Positions 31,924-40,665 of a stretch of DNA of 64,000 nt are shown here, in pieces. Each line of letters opens with the position of its first letter. Position 1 is the first letter of the stretch. This stretch comes from SIG588 sp045591985. Its GTDB lineage: Bacteria; Bacillota; Clostridia; Oscillospirales; Acutalibacteraceae. The stretch lies in NCBI GenBank assembly GCA_045591985.1, contig JAZNTV010000008.1, forward strand, positions 4,718 to 68,717. The letters run 5' to 3'. The translations under genes were made by a program, and so were the position numbers. The notes under the pieces were generated by a model. It saw only the letters and a list, made by a program, of their open reading frames with translations, searched no databases and was not told where the DNA came from.

Positions 31924-33593
31924 ATCTCCTTACTCTTCCTCGCTTTACGGTATTCCGTTGGGGATACTCCCACCTTTTTGGTAAACACCAGCGTAAAATA
32001 GCACGCATTTTCGAACCCACACGCCGCCGCAATGTCGATAATCTTATGGCGGCTGGTACGCAGTAACAGCTTTGCTTTTTTGATGCGTTGGGTCGTTTTA
32101 AACTCGTTGAAGGTCATATCCGTTTTCTTGCGGAACAGATGTCGCAGATAATGCACGCTGAAAAACTTATCTTCGGCAATCTCGTCAAGCGATGCCGTGG
32201 ATTCGGGGTTTTCCGTCAGCGTTTTGCAGATCTCACTCACCACGTCGTTCGCCGCGTAATTGCTCTGCGTACCCGCACAGCGCACCAGCGCAATGATGCG
32301 ATTGAGCGTTTCCAGATCGTTGTGCTGCATATAGTACTCAATCAGCTGATCCAGCGTTTTCGCTTCAATGTTGTGGATATTGGAGCAGTTCACACCGTAC
32401 GCGTCGAAAATTTGCGATATGATATCCTCTTCGTTTTGGACGGTTTGTTTCAAATATACAGCGTACTCGCTGTCGTTGAACCGCTCCTTTTCGGCAAAGG
32501 GATTTTGCAGCTCACCGTTATATTCCGTCAGCTTGTACGCAACGTGCTTCAAATAACTGCCTTCATCGGTCAGGTGACCGTTCAAAATATCCTCTTCGGT
32601 AATACACGCGGTCAGAATCTCACGCGCACTGCTCATAATATCCGCAAAGCGGGTTTTGAGCGCACCGCGTTCACGGTCGTAGGTGATATGAATACGCCCG
32701 TCGCCGTCTATTGCCGCGTCGGGATACGCCACGTCGCGACGTTCATCCAACAGCAAACGGTACGGGAAGGTTTTCCCTTCGTCTTCCGACAGCATTGCCG
32801 TTAGATTGTTGCGCCCGTTGTAATCGTAATGATTGACGAGCAAAATGCGTCCCGAGGACAAGCGGCGAATATGAAAACGCGAGCACGGACCTTTGTACCC
32901 CGTATCGAAATCCTCGCCCCAGTGAACGCCGCCATCGTGCGAGTCTGCCGCGCCAATCCCGTAGTTGGTACGCACGAAGCAGCGCAGCACACCGCCCGCC
33001 AGCTCCAAAAACATATGCTCGTCATACGAACGGTCCTTCACGTCGGAGACAACCAGTTTGGTAAACGTTTTACCGTTATCCGCGGTTTGATAAGCAAACG
33101 TACCGCTTTCCGTCATATCCTCCTTGTGCTCCGGACAAGGGAAAATAACGTCCTTTTTCCACACGGCAATCGGGAACAGCCATTCCCCCGCAGACAGTAC
33201 GGTCGGTTTGTTCATCATTACGTTATGAGCGATAAAAAACTCTTCACCGAACACGATCTCCTCGGCGTCGGGATCATCGCAAATTGCGGCAAACAGACCG
33301 TCGTCGGGGCAGCGTGACCACGTAAACCACAGCCGACCCGTGGGATCGATCCACAAGCAGGGATCGTAACAACGATACCCTTCTTCATAACAAACGGCAA
33401 TTGGTTCGCTGAAATTCTTCCCATCGTCGGATTGTATCAGCAAGCAATAGTTGCCAACCTCCTCTTTGATTCCGCCCGAATAAAAGGTCAAAAACGTACG
33501 ACCGCCGCGGGTAACCTCAATGCTCGGGATACCCACCCACAAATGTTGGTCGATTGCATAGCTTTTGAGAACGTTCTTGTCGGTAATCAGCAT
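31920..33593 (-). CDS. Sialidase-like beta-propeller protein fused to an AraC DNA-binding domain
   Basis: A 557-residue protein without signal peptide. About residues 1-350 look like a BNR/sialidase propeller with four Asp-box-like repeats (SDDGKNF, TADNGKTF, SHDGGVHW, SEDEGKTF). After a helical linker, residues about 455-557 form an AraC-type double HTH (TASLDEIAEDKFFSVHYLRH, IIDIAAACGFENACYFTLVF, VGVSPTEYRKARK). The ATG at 33593 has a GGGGAGGTG site. Being cytoplasmic and fused to a DNA-binding domain, the propeller may serve as a ligand sensor or an intracellular glycan enzyme; both are inference. Confidence 0.85.
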   Translation of the reverse strand: MLITDKNVLKSYAIDQHLWVGIPSIEVTRGGRTFLTFYSGGIKEEVGNYCLLIQSDDGKNFSEPIAVCYEEGYRCYDPCLWIDPTGRLWFTWSRCPDDGLFAAICDDPDAEEIVFGEEFFIAHNVMMNKPTVLSAGEWLFPIAVWKKDVIFPCPEHKEDMTESGTFAYQTADNGKTFTKLVVSDVKDRSYDEHMFLELAGGVLRCFVRTNYGIGAADSHDGGVHWGEDFDTGYKGPCSRFHIRRLSSGRILLVNHYDYNGRNNLTAMLSEDEGKTFPYRLLLDERRDVAYPDAAIDGDGRIHITYDRERGALKTRFADIMSSAREILTACITEEDILNGHLTDEGSYLKHVAYKLTEYNGELQNPFAEKERFNDSEYAVYLKQTVQNEEDIISQIFDAYGVNCSNIHNIEAKTLDQLIEYYMQHNDLETLNRIIALVRCAGTQSNYAANDVVSEICKTLTENPESTASLDEIAEDKFFSVHYLRHLFRKKTDMTFNEFKTTQRIKKAKLLLRTSRHKIIDIAAACGFENACYFTLVFTKKVGVSPTEYRKARKSKEI

Positions 33594-33668
33594 ACGGACA
33601 CCTCCCCATTTTCTCTTAGTATACATAAAACTTTCGCACAAATCTATAACAAAAATGCTCATTAGCAA

Positions 33669-33709
33669 AAAACACACCCGCGACGAAACCGACGTCGCGG
33701 GTGTGTGTT
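33669..33709 (-). terminator. Terminator after the isomerase operon
   Basis: Stem AACACACCCGCGACG with complement CGTCGCGGGTGTGT and a T6 run on the minus strand, just below the stop of the 700-residue gene. Confidence 0.8.
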
Positions 33710-33713
33710 GCAT

Positions 33714-35816
33714 TTATTTTCGTTCCATCAAAAAATATACGTTGCCGCTGATGTGTTTTCCTTCGAGATACACCCCGCACGCATCGTCTTCGACGAGTGA
33801 GAAGCGCGTATCGAACACGGGGGTATCGTCGGTGCCGCCGGCAACCGATACCGAAGCGGGGCATCCTGCTTCGGGGAACAGACGCACGGTCGCATCCGAC
33901 AGTCCCGTAAGCTTGATCGCACGGCGAAAACGAGCGTTGACAGGCGGTGCTTCACGGCAGGAGATCACACCGTCTTTCTGCTCGATGAAAATACGGCATT
34001 CACGGTGTTCCCCGCGGCCGAAACGATAGGTCGAAGCGCCGCTTTCCAGTGCGGTCTCCGTCCCGCACAGTATAGGGGCTCCTTTTGGAAAATGCAGATG
34101 TGTTTCGGTGGTGGTATTTGCGTTGTACACCGAAAAGAACCACGCATTATCCCGACGCGCAATCCCCATCGTCGGAGGTTTGGCGGACGGATCTTTCTTA
34201 ACGAAGGTGAGGCGGTAGCCGAACGGCGCCAGCGCTTCGCGCAACGAAGTGCCCTCCCCGTCGATCGCAAAACGGACACACGGAAAACCGTCGGGCAAGG
34301 TCGCAAGTTTCGCCTGCGTGCCGTAAAGGATCACACCGACTCCTGCGTTGGAAAGGTGTTGAAGCACGGCAGGTTCTTCGGGCACGGGAGAGATCAGGAC
34401 ACTGTTGCGGTAAAGTTCTTTGCCGTGACACAGAAAATTATCGGTCGACACCACACAGCAAAGCGGCAATCCGTCGTTGATGGCGTCGCAGATACAGCGG
34501 TCACCAAGCATCATCTCCTGCAGAAGTTCACCATCTTCCGCGGTGGTATATTCCCGCATCGGGTACACCCACACGAGGGGTGCTACGGCATCGGCGGCGT
34601 CTTTTTCGGCTTTCAGCAAATGCGGTAACGGCTCGTTCACACAAGCGTCGGGCATGTCGCCGAAGGAGTTGTCAACAGTAAGAATATTTAAGGAGTTTGC
34701 CGTTTCCACCTCGCCCGCCGCATTGATACGGGAGATCGCCATCGGTAGGTAGATATCGCAGGGTGAGCCGTCGTAGCGGTCATACCACGGGGAGTTTACC
34801 CACCACGGATCGTGCACGTAATAGCGGAACGGAAACCGCTCACTCGGCAATTCGCACACACGGGTCATATGCCCCATGATCTCCAAACCGTAGTTGTCGT
34901 TGAGTGCCGCCCACGGGGAATTGGGCGGTGCGGTGATATCCAGATCGGCGGTATAAATGGCGTGGAGCGGCACACCGTCGCTTGCGTAGTCGATGCCGAC
35001 GGAGTTGTTTGTGCCGCGCGTCTCGAGCGGGAAGGAACATTCCGCGCGAAACCGTTGCCAAAAGGCAAATACATTGGCTTTGGTCTTCGCGAGTTTTTCG
35101 GGGTAATACCGTTCACCGTCGAAGATCTTACCCGTCTTGTCCCAGGGGTCGGCGCTGAAGCCCAAGCCGTTCGACAGCCAGAGATAGTCAAACCCCATAT
35201 CCCGCAAGAACACCTCCGCCTGTTTACCGAGGAAGGTGCCGAACGGTGTACCTTCGGGGATACCGTCGGGATAGGCGGCATAACGGTAATCGTCTGCATG
35301 CAGGACGGCCGTAGCGTCCACAAACCCGAAACGGTCGAGCGTTGCCCCCGACGTGATCTCGGTGTGTCGGCGGTACTTAAAATCCGAAACGGCAAACTCC
35401 GGCCCGATATCAAACGTCTCGCCCACGCGCACCGTCGCTTGGGGAAACGCTTTCTTCCCTTCTTCTTTCAAACAGGTGACGATGCACCGCAACACGGCAT
35501 AGGTCATAACGGGGGCGTTGGGCGTATACTCCTGCTTACGGTGGTGCAAGGAGGTCTCGCGCGGAGCACCGTCTTCCAGCATCGGCAGGTTCGCGGTACC
35601 GATAAAGCGACACCATTCAAACGCTTTTTGCAAGTCGCCGCCGTAGTCGAGCAATTCGCTGCCGTCCCCCACCCACAGCATAACCGAAACGCTCTTACGA
35701 TCTTTCAAAAGCGGACGCCACTGTTCAAATACCCGTGCGCACACCGCGCGAACGTACCGCTCGTCCGTTTGCTTAAACGGCTTCAGGCTCATTTCCAACG
35801 TAACGTTTTGAAACAT
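33714..35816 (-). CDS. Conserved protein of unknown function in a sugar operon
   Basis: A 700-residue protein without signal peptide or membrane segment. I do not recognise a family with confidence. Traits: many aromatic residues, blocks such as MLWVGDGSELLDYGG, YLWLSNGLGFSADPWD and YYVHDPWWVNSPWYDRYDG, and a C-terminal beta-rich part. This suits a multi-domain carbohydrate-active enzyme (barrel plus sandwich), but no catalytic pair can be assigned. The ATG at 35816 lies two bases after the isomerase stop with GAGGTG upstream, so the two genes form one operon. Confidence 0.6.
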   Translation of the reverse strand: MFQNVTLEMSLKPFKQTDERYVRAVCARVFEQWRPLLKDRKSVSVMLWVGDGSELLDYGGDLQKAFEWCRFIGTANLPMLEDGAPRETSLHHRKQEYTPNAPVMTYAVLRCIVTCLKEEGKKAFPQATVRVGETFDIGPEFAVSDFKYRRHTEITSGATLDRFGFVDATAVLHADDYRYAAYPDGIPEGTPFGTFLGKQAEVFLRDMGFDYLWLSNGLGFSADPWDKTGKIFDGERYYPEKLAKTKANVFAFWQRFRAECSFPLETRGTNNSVGIDYASDGVPLHAIYTADLDITAPPNSPWAALNDNYGLEIMGHMTRVCELPSERFPFRYYVHDPWWVNSPWYDRYDGSPCDIYLPMAISRINAAGEVETANSLNILTVDNSFGDMPDACVNEPLPHLLKAEKDAADAVAPLVWVYPMREYTTAEDGELLQEMMLGDRCICDAINDGLPLCCVVSTDNFLCHGKELYRNSVLISPVPEEPAVLQHLSNAGVGVILYGTQAKLATLPDGFPCVRFAIDGEGTSLREALAPFGYRLTFVKKDPSAKPPTMGIARRDNAWFFSVYNANTTTETHLHFPKGAPILCGTETALESGASTYRFGRGEHRECRIFIEQKDGVISCREAPPVNARFRRAIKLTGLSDATVRLFPEAGCPASVSVAGGTDDTPVFDTRFSLVEDDACGVYLEGKHISGNVYFLMERK

Positions 35817-35818
35817 AC

Positions 35819-37246
35819 TCACTTCACCTCAACCAGTTCTATACCGCTGATACGCGCAAACTTGCGCAGCGCGCCCATACGGTGTCCCACACCGAGCGCC
35901 AGGTGGTGGGTCGGACCCGCCTCGCACCAACGGGCAAGGAAATCACACACGGGAGAATGGAAGGTCACGCGGGTATTGGTGTTGCCGGTCTGCGGAATTT
36001 CGCCCGCAATCGACTCTCCTTCGGCGGCGATCATACGGAACTTGCCGTTGCGATCCACATTGATACTGAGAAGCGTAACGGGTCCCGCTTTCAGAGAGAA
36101 TTCCACCCCGATACCGCAACCGGATTTTCCATGATACTTCTTGAGTTTACGCAAACGCGGTTTCCCTTCCGCGATGGTGATGTTGTGCGGCCCGTCGTGT
36201 CCGATCAGCACCACGTTGTCACATATGTCAAAGGGGTGAATCTCCGCAAACGAACCGCCGCCCCCTACGTTTTTCATGATGAGCATTGCGGCGGCCGTCT
36301 TCAAATCTGCCTCGCCCGCCAACGGAATGCCCGCCGACGTGAGCAGTGTGTTGCCGATGATAAGGTTTGCCGCCAACGGTTCGTACGGGTTGTGCGGCTC
36401 GCTCTTGTAATAATACGCCAAGGCGGCCAGATGGTTTTGTTCTACCAAGTTTTTAAGTGCTGCCGTGATCCGCGCAGACAAGGCCAGATCTTCGTCCTTG
36501 ACGAAATCGGTGAGCGGGTCATGAGACGGGTCGCAAATGCGGAAGGTACGTTTGATCTCCTCCATCTCGGCGGCCACCTCTTCGTCGGAGACTTCCTCTG
36601 CCAAGCGCGCCAGTTCGCACATTTCGAGCATTTTCACGTGAGCACCGAACGCAGCGGTGAACGCCGTCGGGTCGGTGTGCATGTCGTACATCCCCTCGTA
36701 GGTATGTCCGAGATAGCCGAACGTCTCATACTTAAACCCCGCCATGGCCGAAGCCGCATCGACCCATTCGTCCGCCTGCTTGCGGATATGCTCCCGCTGT
36801 GACGCCGCCGCCACGATACAGGGCGGAACGGCGCGTCCCAACCGTTCGTACACCCCCGCGATCTCGGGCATAGCACAGATATCGTCGTTTACGAGTTGCA
36901 TATAAGTGGTGGTATTGGCGTAATCCAAATGTTCAAGGGGCTGAATGCCCACCAACACCTGCGGCACGTCCAAATACCGCGCAAACGGTGCACACACCGC
37001 CGAAGGCAGGTAGGTGGAAAGAAGAAGGAAGATCAGATCAACGTCTTCTCTTTTCAACTTCCGCACCGTCTTGAAGGCATCTTCCACACAGTCCACGTAT
37101 CCCGCGTCTATTGTCTCACAGCGGTCGGGATCGAGATAGGAGATAAACTCTGCCCCCTTTTGCATCAATTCGGCTTTCAAGCCGTCAAACTGCTGAAAAT
37201 AAATGTAGTGGCCGAGCGCTACCACGGCAATCTTCGGTTTTTTCAT
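35819..37246 (-). CDS. L-arabinose/L-fucose isomerase-family protein
   Basis: A 475-residue protein: the N-terminal half is Rossmann-like (IAVVALGHYIYFQQFDG, LIFLLLSTYLPSAV) and the C-terminal half has the isomerase fold (GGGGSFAEIHPFD, VLIGHDGPHN, GPTHHLALGVGHRM) with the Glu and His residues used to bind Mn in arabinose isomerase. The length matches the family. It probably interconverts an aldose and ketose; the sugar is unknown. The ATG has a GGGAGGAGATCCT leader. A divergent AraC gene lies 146 bases upstream. Confidence 0.85.
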   Translation of the reverse strand: MKKPKIAVVALGHYIYFQQFDGLKAELMQKGAEFISYLDPDRCETIDAGYVDCVEDAFKTVRKLKREDVDLIFLLLSTYLPSAVCAPFARYLDVPQVLVGIQPLEHLDYANTTTYMQLVNDDICAMPEIAGVYERLGRAVPPCIVAAASQREHIRKQADEWVDAASAMAGFKYETFGYLGHTYEGMYDMHTDPTAFTAAFGAHVKMLEMCELARLAEEVSDEEVAAEMEEIKRTFRICDPSHDPLTDFVKDEDLALSARITAALKNLVEQNHLAALAYYYKSEPHNPYEPLAANLIIGNTLLTSAGIPLAGEADLKTAAAMLIMKNVGGGGSFAEIHPFDICDNVVLIGHDGPHNITIAEGKPRLRKLKKYHGKSGCGIGVEFSLKAGPVTLLSINVDRNGKFRMIAAEGESIAGEIPQTGNTNTRVTFHSPVCDFLARWCEAGPTHHLALGVGHRMGALRKFARISGIELVEVK

Positions 37247-37392
37247 AGGATCTCCTCCCTTTCGGTACGATTGTAGTACACACCGCCGACGAAGACAAGA
37301 GATAAACCGTTCGTTTTTGGTATAATCTGCTCATTTTCCTTGACACGCCGTTTCGAAGCAACTATACTGAAGAACATGAGGAGGGAGCAAGT

Positions 37393-38193
37393 ATGCCGAC
37401 ACGTCCGTTTTATCTGGATATCCAAAAGATCCACATTGCACACCGCTACACACTCGACCGTGCACATGTGTGTACCTACCCGAAAGGGCGGGGATCTTAC
37501 GGTTTGGTGTACGCCTTATGCGGGGAGGCGGACTATCGTTTTTCTTCGGGAGAGCGCGTGAAAATGCGGAGCGGCGACCTGCTTTTTCTATCACCCGACA
37601 CGGCATATACCATCAAGACGAGCGAAAAATTCGAACATTATACGGTGAATTTCGACCTGCATGAGCACAACTCCGTACGGGACGTTTTGGACGGTGCACA
37701 CCGTTTATTACACGGCGAAACCACCGCCGCGATCGAACACACATTTCGAAAACTCGTAAAGATCTGGGAAAAGAAGGCGGCGGGATACGCTATGTCGGCC
37801 GTCGGCGTATTGTACGAACTGCTCACACAGTTTTATCTCTCTTACACCGAAGAACAGCGCCCGCCCGCCTATCGCCGCTTGCTCCCCGCGAAAGAGTATA
37901 TCGAGACCCATTACAACACATCAATCACCCTCGCCCGGTTGGCGTTTCTCACCGATATGAGTCCCTCGCATTTTCGGCGGGAGTGGAAACGCTTTTTCGC
38001 CGAGTCACCGCTGCAATACCGCGACTCCATCCGCTTGTCGTATGCAAAAGAATATCTTTTCAGCGGCTATTACACCGTCGGTGAAATTGCCGAAAAATGC
38101 GGATTTGAGGATACGAGTTATTTCGTCCGTTTCTTCAAAAAGAAAACGGGACACCCCCCCGGCGAAGCCAAAAGAGAGTACAGCAAACCGTAG
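37393..38193 (+). CDS. AraC-family transcriptional regulator
   Basis: A 266-residue protein with a cupin-like sensor (MRSGDLLFLSPDTAYTIKTS) and an AraC domain (ITLARLAFLTDMSPSHFRRE, VGEIAEKCGFEDTSYFVRFF, KKTGHPPGEAKREY). GAGGAGGGAGCAAGT precedes the ATG. It is divergent from the isomerase operon and probably controls it. Confidence 0.9.
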   Translation: MPTRPFYLDIQKIHIAHRYTLDRAHVCTYPKGRGSYGLVYALCGEADYRFSSGERVKMRSGDLLFLSPDTAYTIKTSEKFEHYTVNFDLHEHNSVRDVLDGAHRLLHGETTAAIEHTFRKLVKIWEKKAAGYAMSAVGVLYELLTQFYLSYTEEQRPPAYRRLLPAKEYIETHYNTSITLARLAFLTDMSPSHFRREWKRFFAESPLQYRDSIRLSYAKEYLFSGYYTVGEIAEKCGFEDTSYFVRFFKKKTGHPPGEAKREYSKP

Positions 38194-38227
38194 AGCCCCT
38201 AACCGTTTGATCAAGACAGAAAAAAGC

Positions 38228-38270
38228 ACGGCGTTGCGTGACTACCTTATCAGTAGCCCCGCAACGCCGT
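38228..38270. terminator. Terminator between the AraC gene and the broken genes
   Basis: Stem ACGGCGTTGCG/CGCAACGCCGT with a T6 run on the minus strand and a weaker T tract on the plus strand. Confidence 0.65.
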
Positions 38271-38278
38271 ACCTTTTC

Positions 38279-38400
38279 TCAATCGGCCTCAAATGTACCG
38301 GATTGTCCGCCGACGGTAACGATATACGACTCCCCTTTGACCATCTGCGGCGTAGAAAGAATAACGATGGCAAAGTCAAGTTCCGGCGCATGATCCACAA
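38279..38400 (-). pseudogene. C-terminal remnant of an exported carbohydrate-binding-like protein
   Basis: Read on the minus strand, about 38 codons give DHAPELDFAIVILSTPQMVK, then GESYIVTVGGQ and a stop at 38279. Such ends (...SSPxLxxGxTYTVxxGG) close certain secreted carbohydrate-binding domain proteins. The rest of the gene is missing: upstream the sequence switches abruptly to the recombinase remnant. Assignment rests on a short stretch. Confidence 0.45.
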
Positions 38401-39233
38401 GTACTGTCCTTCAGTTTTTCATCACTACTCATACCACGCAAGTACCGCAATTTGCCCGGGCTTGAAATTCCTTGCTCGTTCAAATAATTGGTTATGGCCG
38501 ATATACTTGCCCGTTCAGCCCTCATGGTATAAATTTTTAGGACAACGGATGCTACTTTTTCATCCACTTTATAGGTAACGTTGATTGCATCTCGCAGGAA
38601 ACCGTATGGAATACTGCCTGCAGCCGGCAAGAATTCGCCAAGTTCTGTTTTGGCTCTGATGCTGGATGATACCTTCTTGGAAATATTCTCCGAAAACTTT
38701 TGATCAAGTACTGTTTGCAGAATGACACCGAGTTTCGGTAGTTCATCTTCGTCTTCAGCAGAATCATATTCATCCAGGATACTGAAGAAACGAACACCCA
38801 TATCTCGGATAGTTTCACTCAGAAGAGTGCCAAGGACTTTATAATTTCTGCCAGCTCTGGACACATCCTTCACTACGACGCAATTAATCAAGCCTGTCCC
38901 AAGGTCATCCATCATATTTTGAAAATCCGGACGGTCAAAATCCAAGCCTGAATAGCCATCATCAATTTATGTTTTTACGTGAATAAGTTCCGGGTTCAGT
39001 GCGAAAAAACCTGCACCGATTGCCAACTGTGTTGCGATGGAATCGCTGATTTCATCATCGCCGTCTTCTACGGATAATCTTGCATAAAGACCAACCCTAA
39101 GAATAACAGGATCATCGAAGACCAGTTTGTTCTCTAATATGTACCGACTCTTACGTGCCAAAGTCTCACTCTCCATTTCGAGATTTGTCGCTTTAACACT
39201 ATTATAATCGATTTTGAAATTAATTGTACCCAT
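38401..39233 (-). pseudogene. Serine recombinase (large resolvase type), decayed
   Basis: Two pieces in the same frame. The first (38967-39233) holds the start of the resolvase domain (VILRVGLYARLSVEDGDDE, DSIATQ) and ends in HVKT-stop; the frame continues at once with IDDGYSGLDFDRPDFQNMM, where functional enzymes have a sense codon in place of TAA. The second continues through VVVKDVSRAGRNY and a recombinase domain, then loses similarity near 38400 where another gene remnant begins. So it has a nonsense codon plus a lost C-terminal half. Likely the leftover integrase of a mobile element. Confidence 0.85.
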
Positions 39234-39280
39234 TATTTTGGCTCCTTTCTAATTTTTAATGTTTTTATACAAGAAATGTG

Positions 39281-39313
39281 CCGGAATTCTAGTCTTTGAA
39301 TCCCGACACACTC
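39281..39313 (-). terminator. Hairpin below the spoIVB fragment
   Basis: Imperfect stem GTGCCGGAATTC/TGAATCCCGACAC between the recombinase remnant and the spoIVB fragment. Confidence 0.4.
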
Positions 39314-39319
39314 TTTAAC

Positions 39320-39478
39320 TTATGATGCGTCTTTTAACGCTTTTTCATCTGCTACCTGCCCAGCTGTTTCCAACATGTTTTCAGCAAATATTGCATATCC
39401 ACGAGTTGGATCATCTACTAAAACATGGGTAACGGCGCCTACTAATTTGCCATTTTGTATGACTGGCGACCCAGACAC
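39320..39478 (-). pseudogene. Second, divergent 3' fragment of spoIVB
   Basis: The encoded residues SGSPVIQNGKLVGAVTHVLV, then DDPTRGYAIFAENMLETA, repeat the last part of the intact SpoIVB (SGSPIVQNGK..., DDPTKGYAIFAEDMLETA) almost exactly in protein, but the DNA is clearly more AT-rich and differs at many third positions. Homology begins at the catalytic Ser motif; codons before it do not match. It therefore came from a related species rather than from a recent local duplication, perhaps as the attachment end of an integrated element. Confidence 0.8.
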
Positions 39479-39556
39479 GAGTGTGTCAATATAGGACCAA
39501 CAAAAAAGCGAAGACAAGCGAACTAAATCCCTTGTCTTCTTTGCATTTCTAGTTAT

Positions 39557-40471
39557 TTATGAGTTTGCTTCTGAAAATTTAGCTTCAATCTCATTAATTC
39601 GTCCATCTAAATCATCAATATTACTTTCATTGTCACCAATCATATCCTCAAGTTCATCAATTCTATCTTTAAGGTACTGAATTTGTTTATCATGTTCCTT
39701 TTGAAGTTCTTTCCGCACAATTTTAGCAAGCGTTTCGATATTAACCGACATAGGATCAACCGTTTGTAACGGCTTCTTTAAAATAATGCCGATATCAGTT
39801 AATTTTACAGTAATATCGTCGAGTTCGTTATGCTTTAAAATATCGCTGAATAAGCTTTTCCCATTCCTATCGTTATAGTAACCAGAATGTGTATCAGGAT
39901 CTAAATAGGCAGAGTATTCCTCGGGAATGATAAAATTCATAACCTTTTTTGCGGCAAAAGTATTATCTGACACAGCTATCAAAAAACCGTTTTCGGGTAT
40001 TTTAATTCGCTTGTTGTCAACAATATTCTCGCGGCGTGATCGATAGGTATGTTCGTAAATAAGCGTGCTTCTTTCCTCAAAAGGTTCATACGCATTTCGT
40101 ATATATCCGGTTCTATATGCACGCATATGCGGAATGAACACTGTACCGGTGATTTTACCTTCGCAATCAATTACAAATACTATCTTACCTGTAACTTGCG
40201 TTTCTGTTTTTGGATAGGTACAATAAATATCAACTTCGTTCTTGTCAATTGTAAGTGTTGAAAATTTTTCTTCAGGAGCAAACCCAAGAAGCGCATCTGT
40301 CGTAGTAGAAAAGAATTTTGCAATTTCAATCAATGTTCCAATGTCTGGTAGACTTTCATTTCTCTCCCATTTTGAGACGTTTTGAAAAGAAAAACCAAGT
40401 TCTACCGCTAAATCTTTTTGCGAAATAGAACGAGCGTTTCGTAATGTTTTAAGATTTTCACCGAATGTCAT
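39557..40471 (-). CDS. XRE-family regulator with long C-terminal domain
   Basis: A 304-residue protein. The N-terminal HTH (residues about 5-60: LKTLRNARSISQKDLAVELG, FQNVSKWERNESLPD) is typical Cro/CI type. The middle (about 70-240) is beta-rich and unassigned, and the end (about 258-304) is a coiled coil (LKDRIDELEDMIGDNESNID). The gene is AT-rich compared with its surroundings and lies between the two spoIVB 3' ends, so it is probably cargo of a mobile element. Target unknown. Confidence 0.85.
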   Translation of the reverse strand: MTFGENLKTLRNARSISQKDLAVELGFSFQNVSKWERNESLPDIGTLIEIAKFFSTTTDALLGFAPEEKFSTLTIDKNEVDIYCTYPKTETQVTGKIVFVIDCEGKITGTVFIPHMRAYRTGYIRNAYEPFEERSTLIYEHTYRSRRENIVDNKRIKIPENGFLIAVSDNTFAAKKVMNFIIPEEYSAYLDPDTHSGYYNDRNGKSLFSDILKHNELDDITVKLTDIGIILKKPLQTVDPMSVNIETLAKIVRKELQKEHDKQIQYLKDRIDELEDMIGDNESNIDDLDGRINEIEAKFSEANS

Positions 40472-40628
40472 ATCATATCCCCTTTACTTTTTATCATCAA
40501 CCTAATTATATCACAAGTCGTTATACTCTAAAATAACTGCACTCGGGAAATCTTCTACTCTCAGTTGAATTCTTGTGTCTTTTATATTATACAATAATAT
40601 TCCACAAAAAAGCAATGTGAAAATTTAG

Positions 40629-40662
40629 AAAAGCAGTAAGGCGTAAAAACCTTACTGCTTTT
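40629..40662 (-). terminator. spoIVB terminator
   Basis: A perfect 13-bp stem AAAAGCAGTAAGG/CCTTACTGCTTTT just downstream of the spoIVB stop. Confidence 0.75.
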
Positions 40663-40665
40663 TGT

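Noticed and set aside
36634..36876. Small frames inside the isomerase and other enzyme genes
   Set aside because: They are shadows in other frames of well-supported genes, Arg/Pro-rich and without ribosome binding sites.
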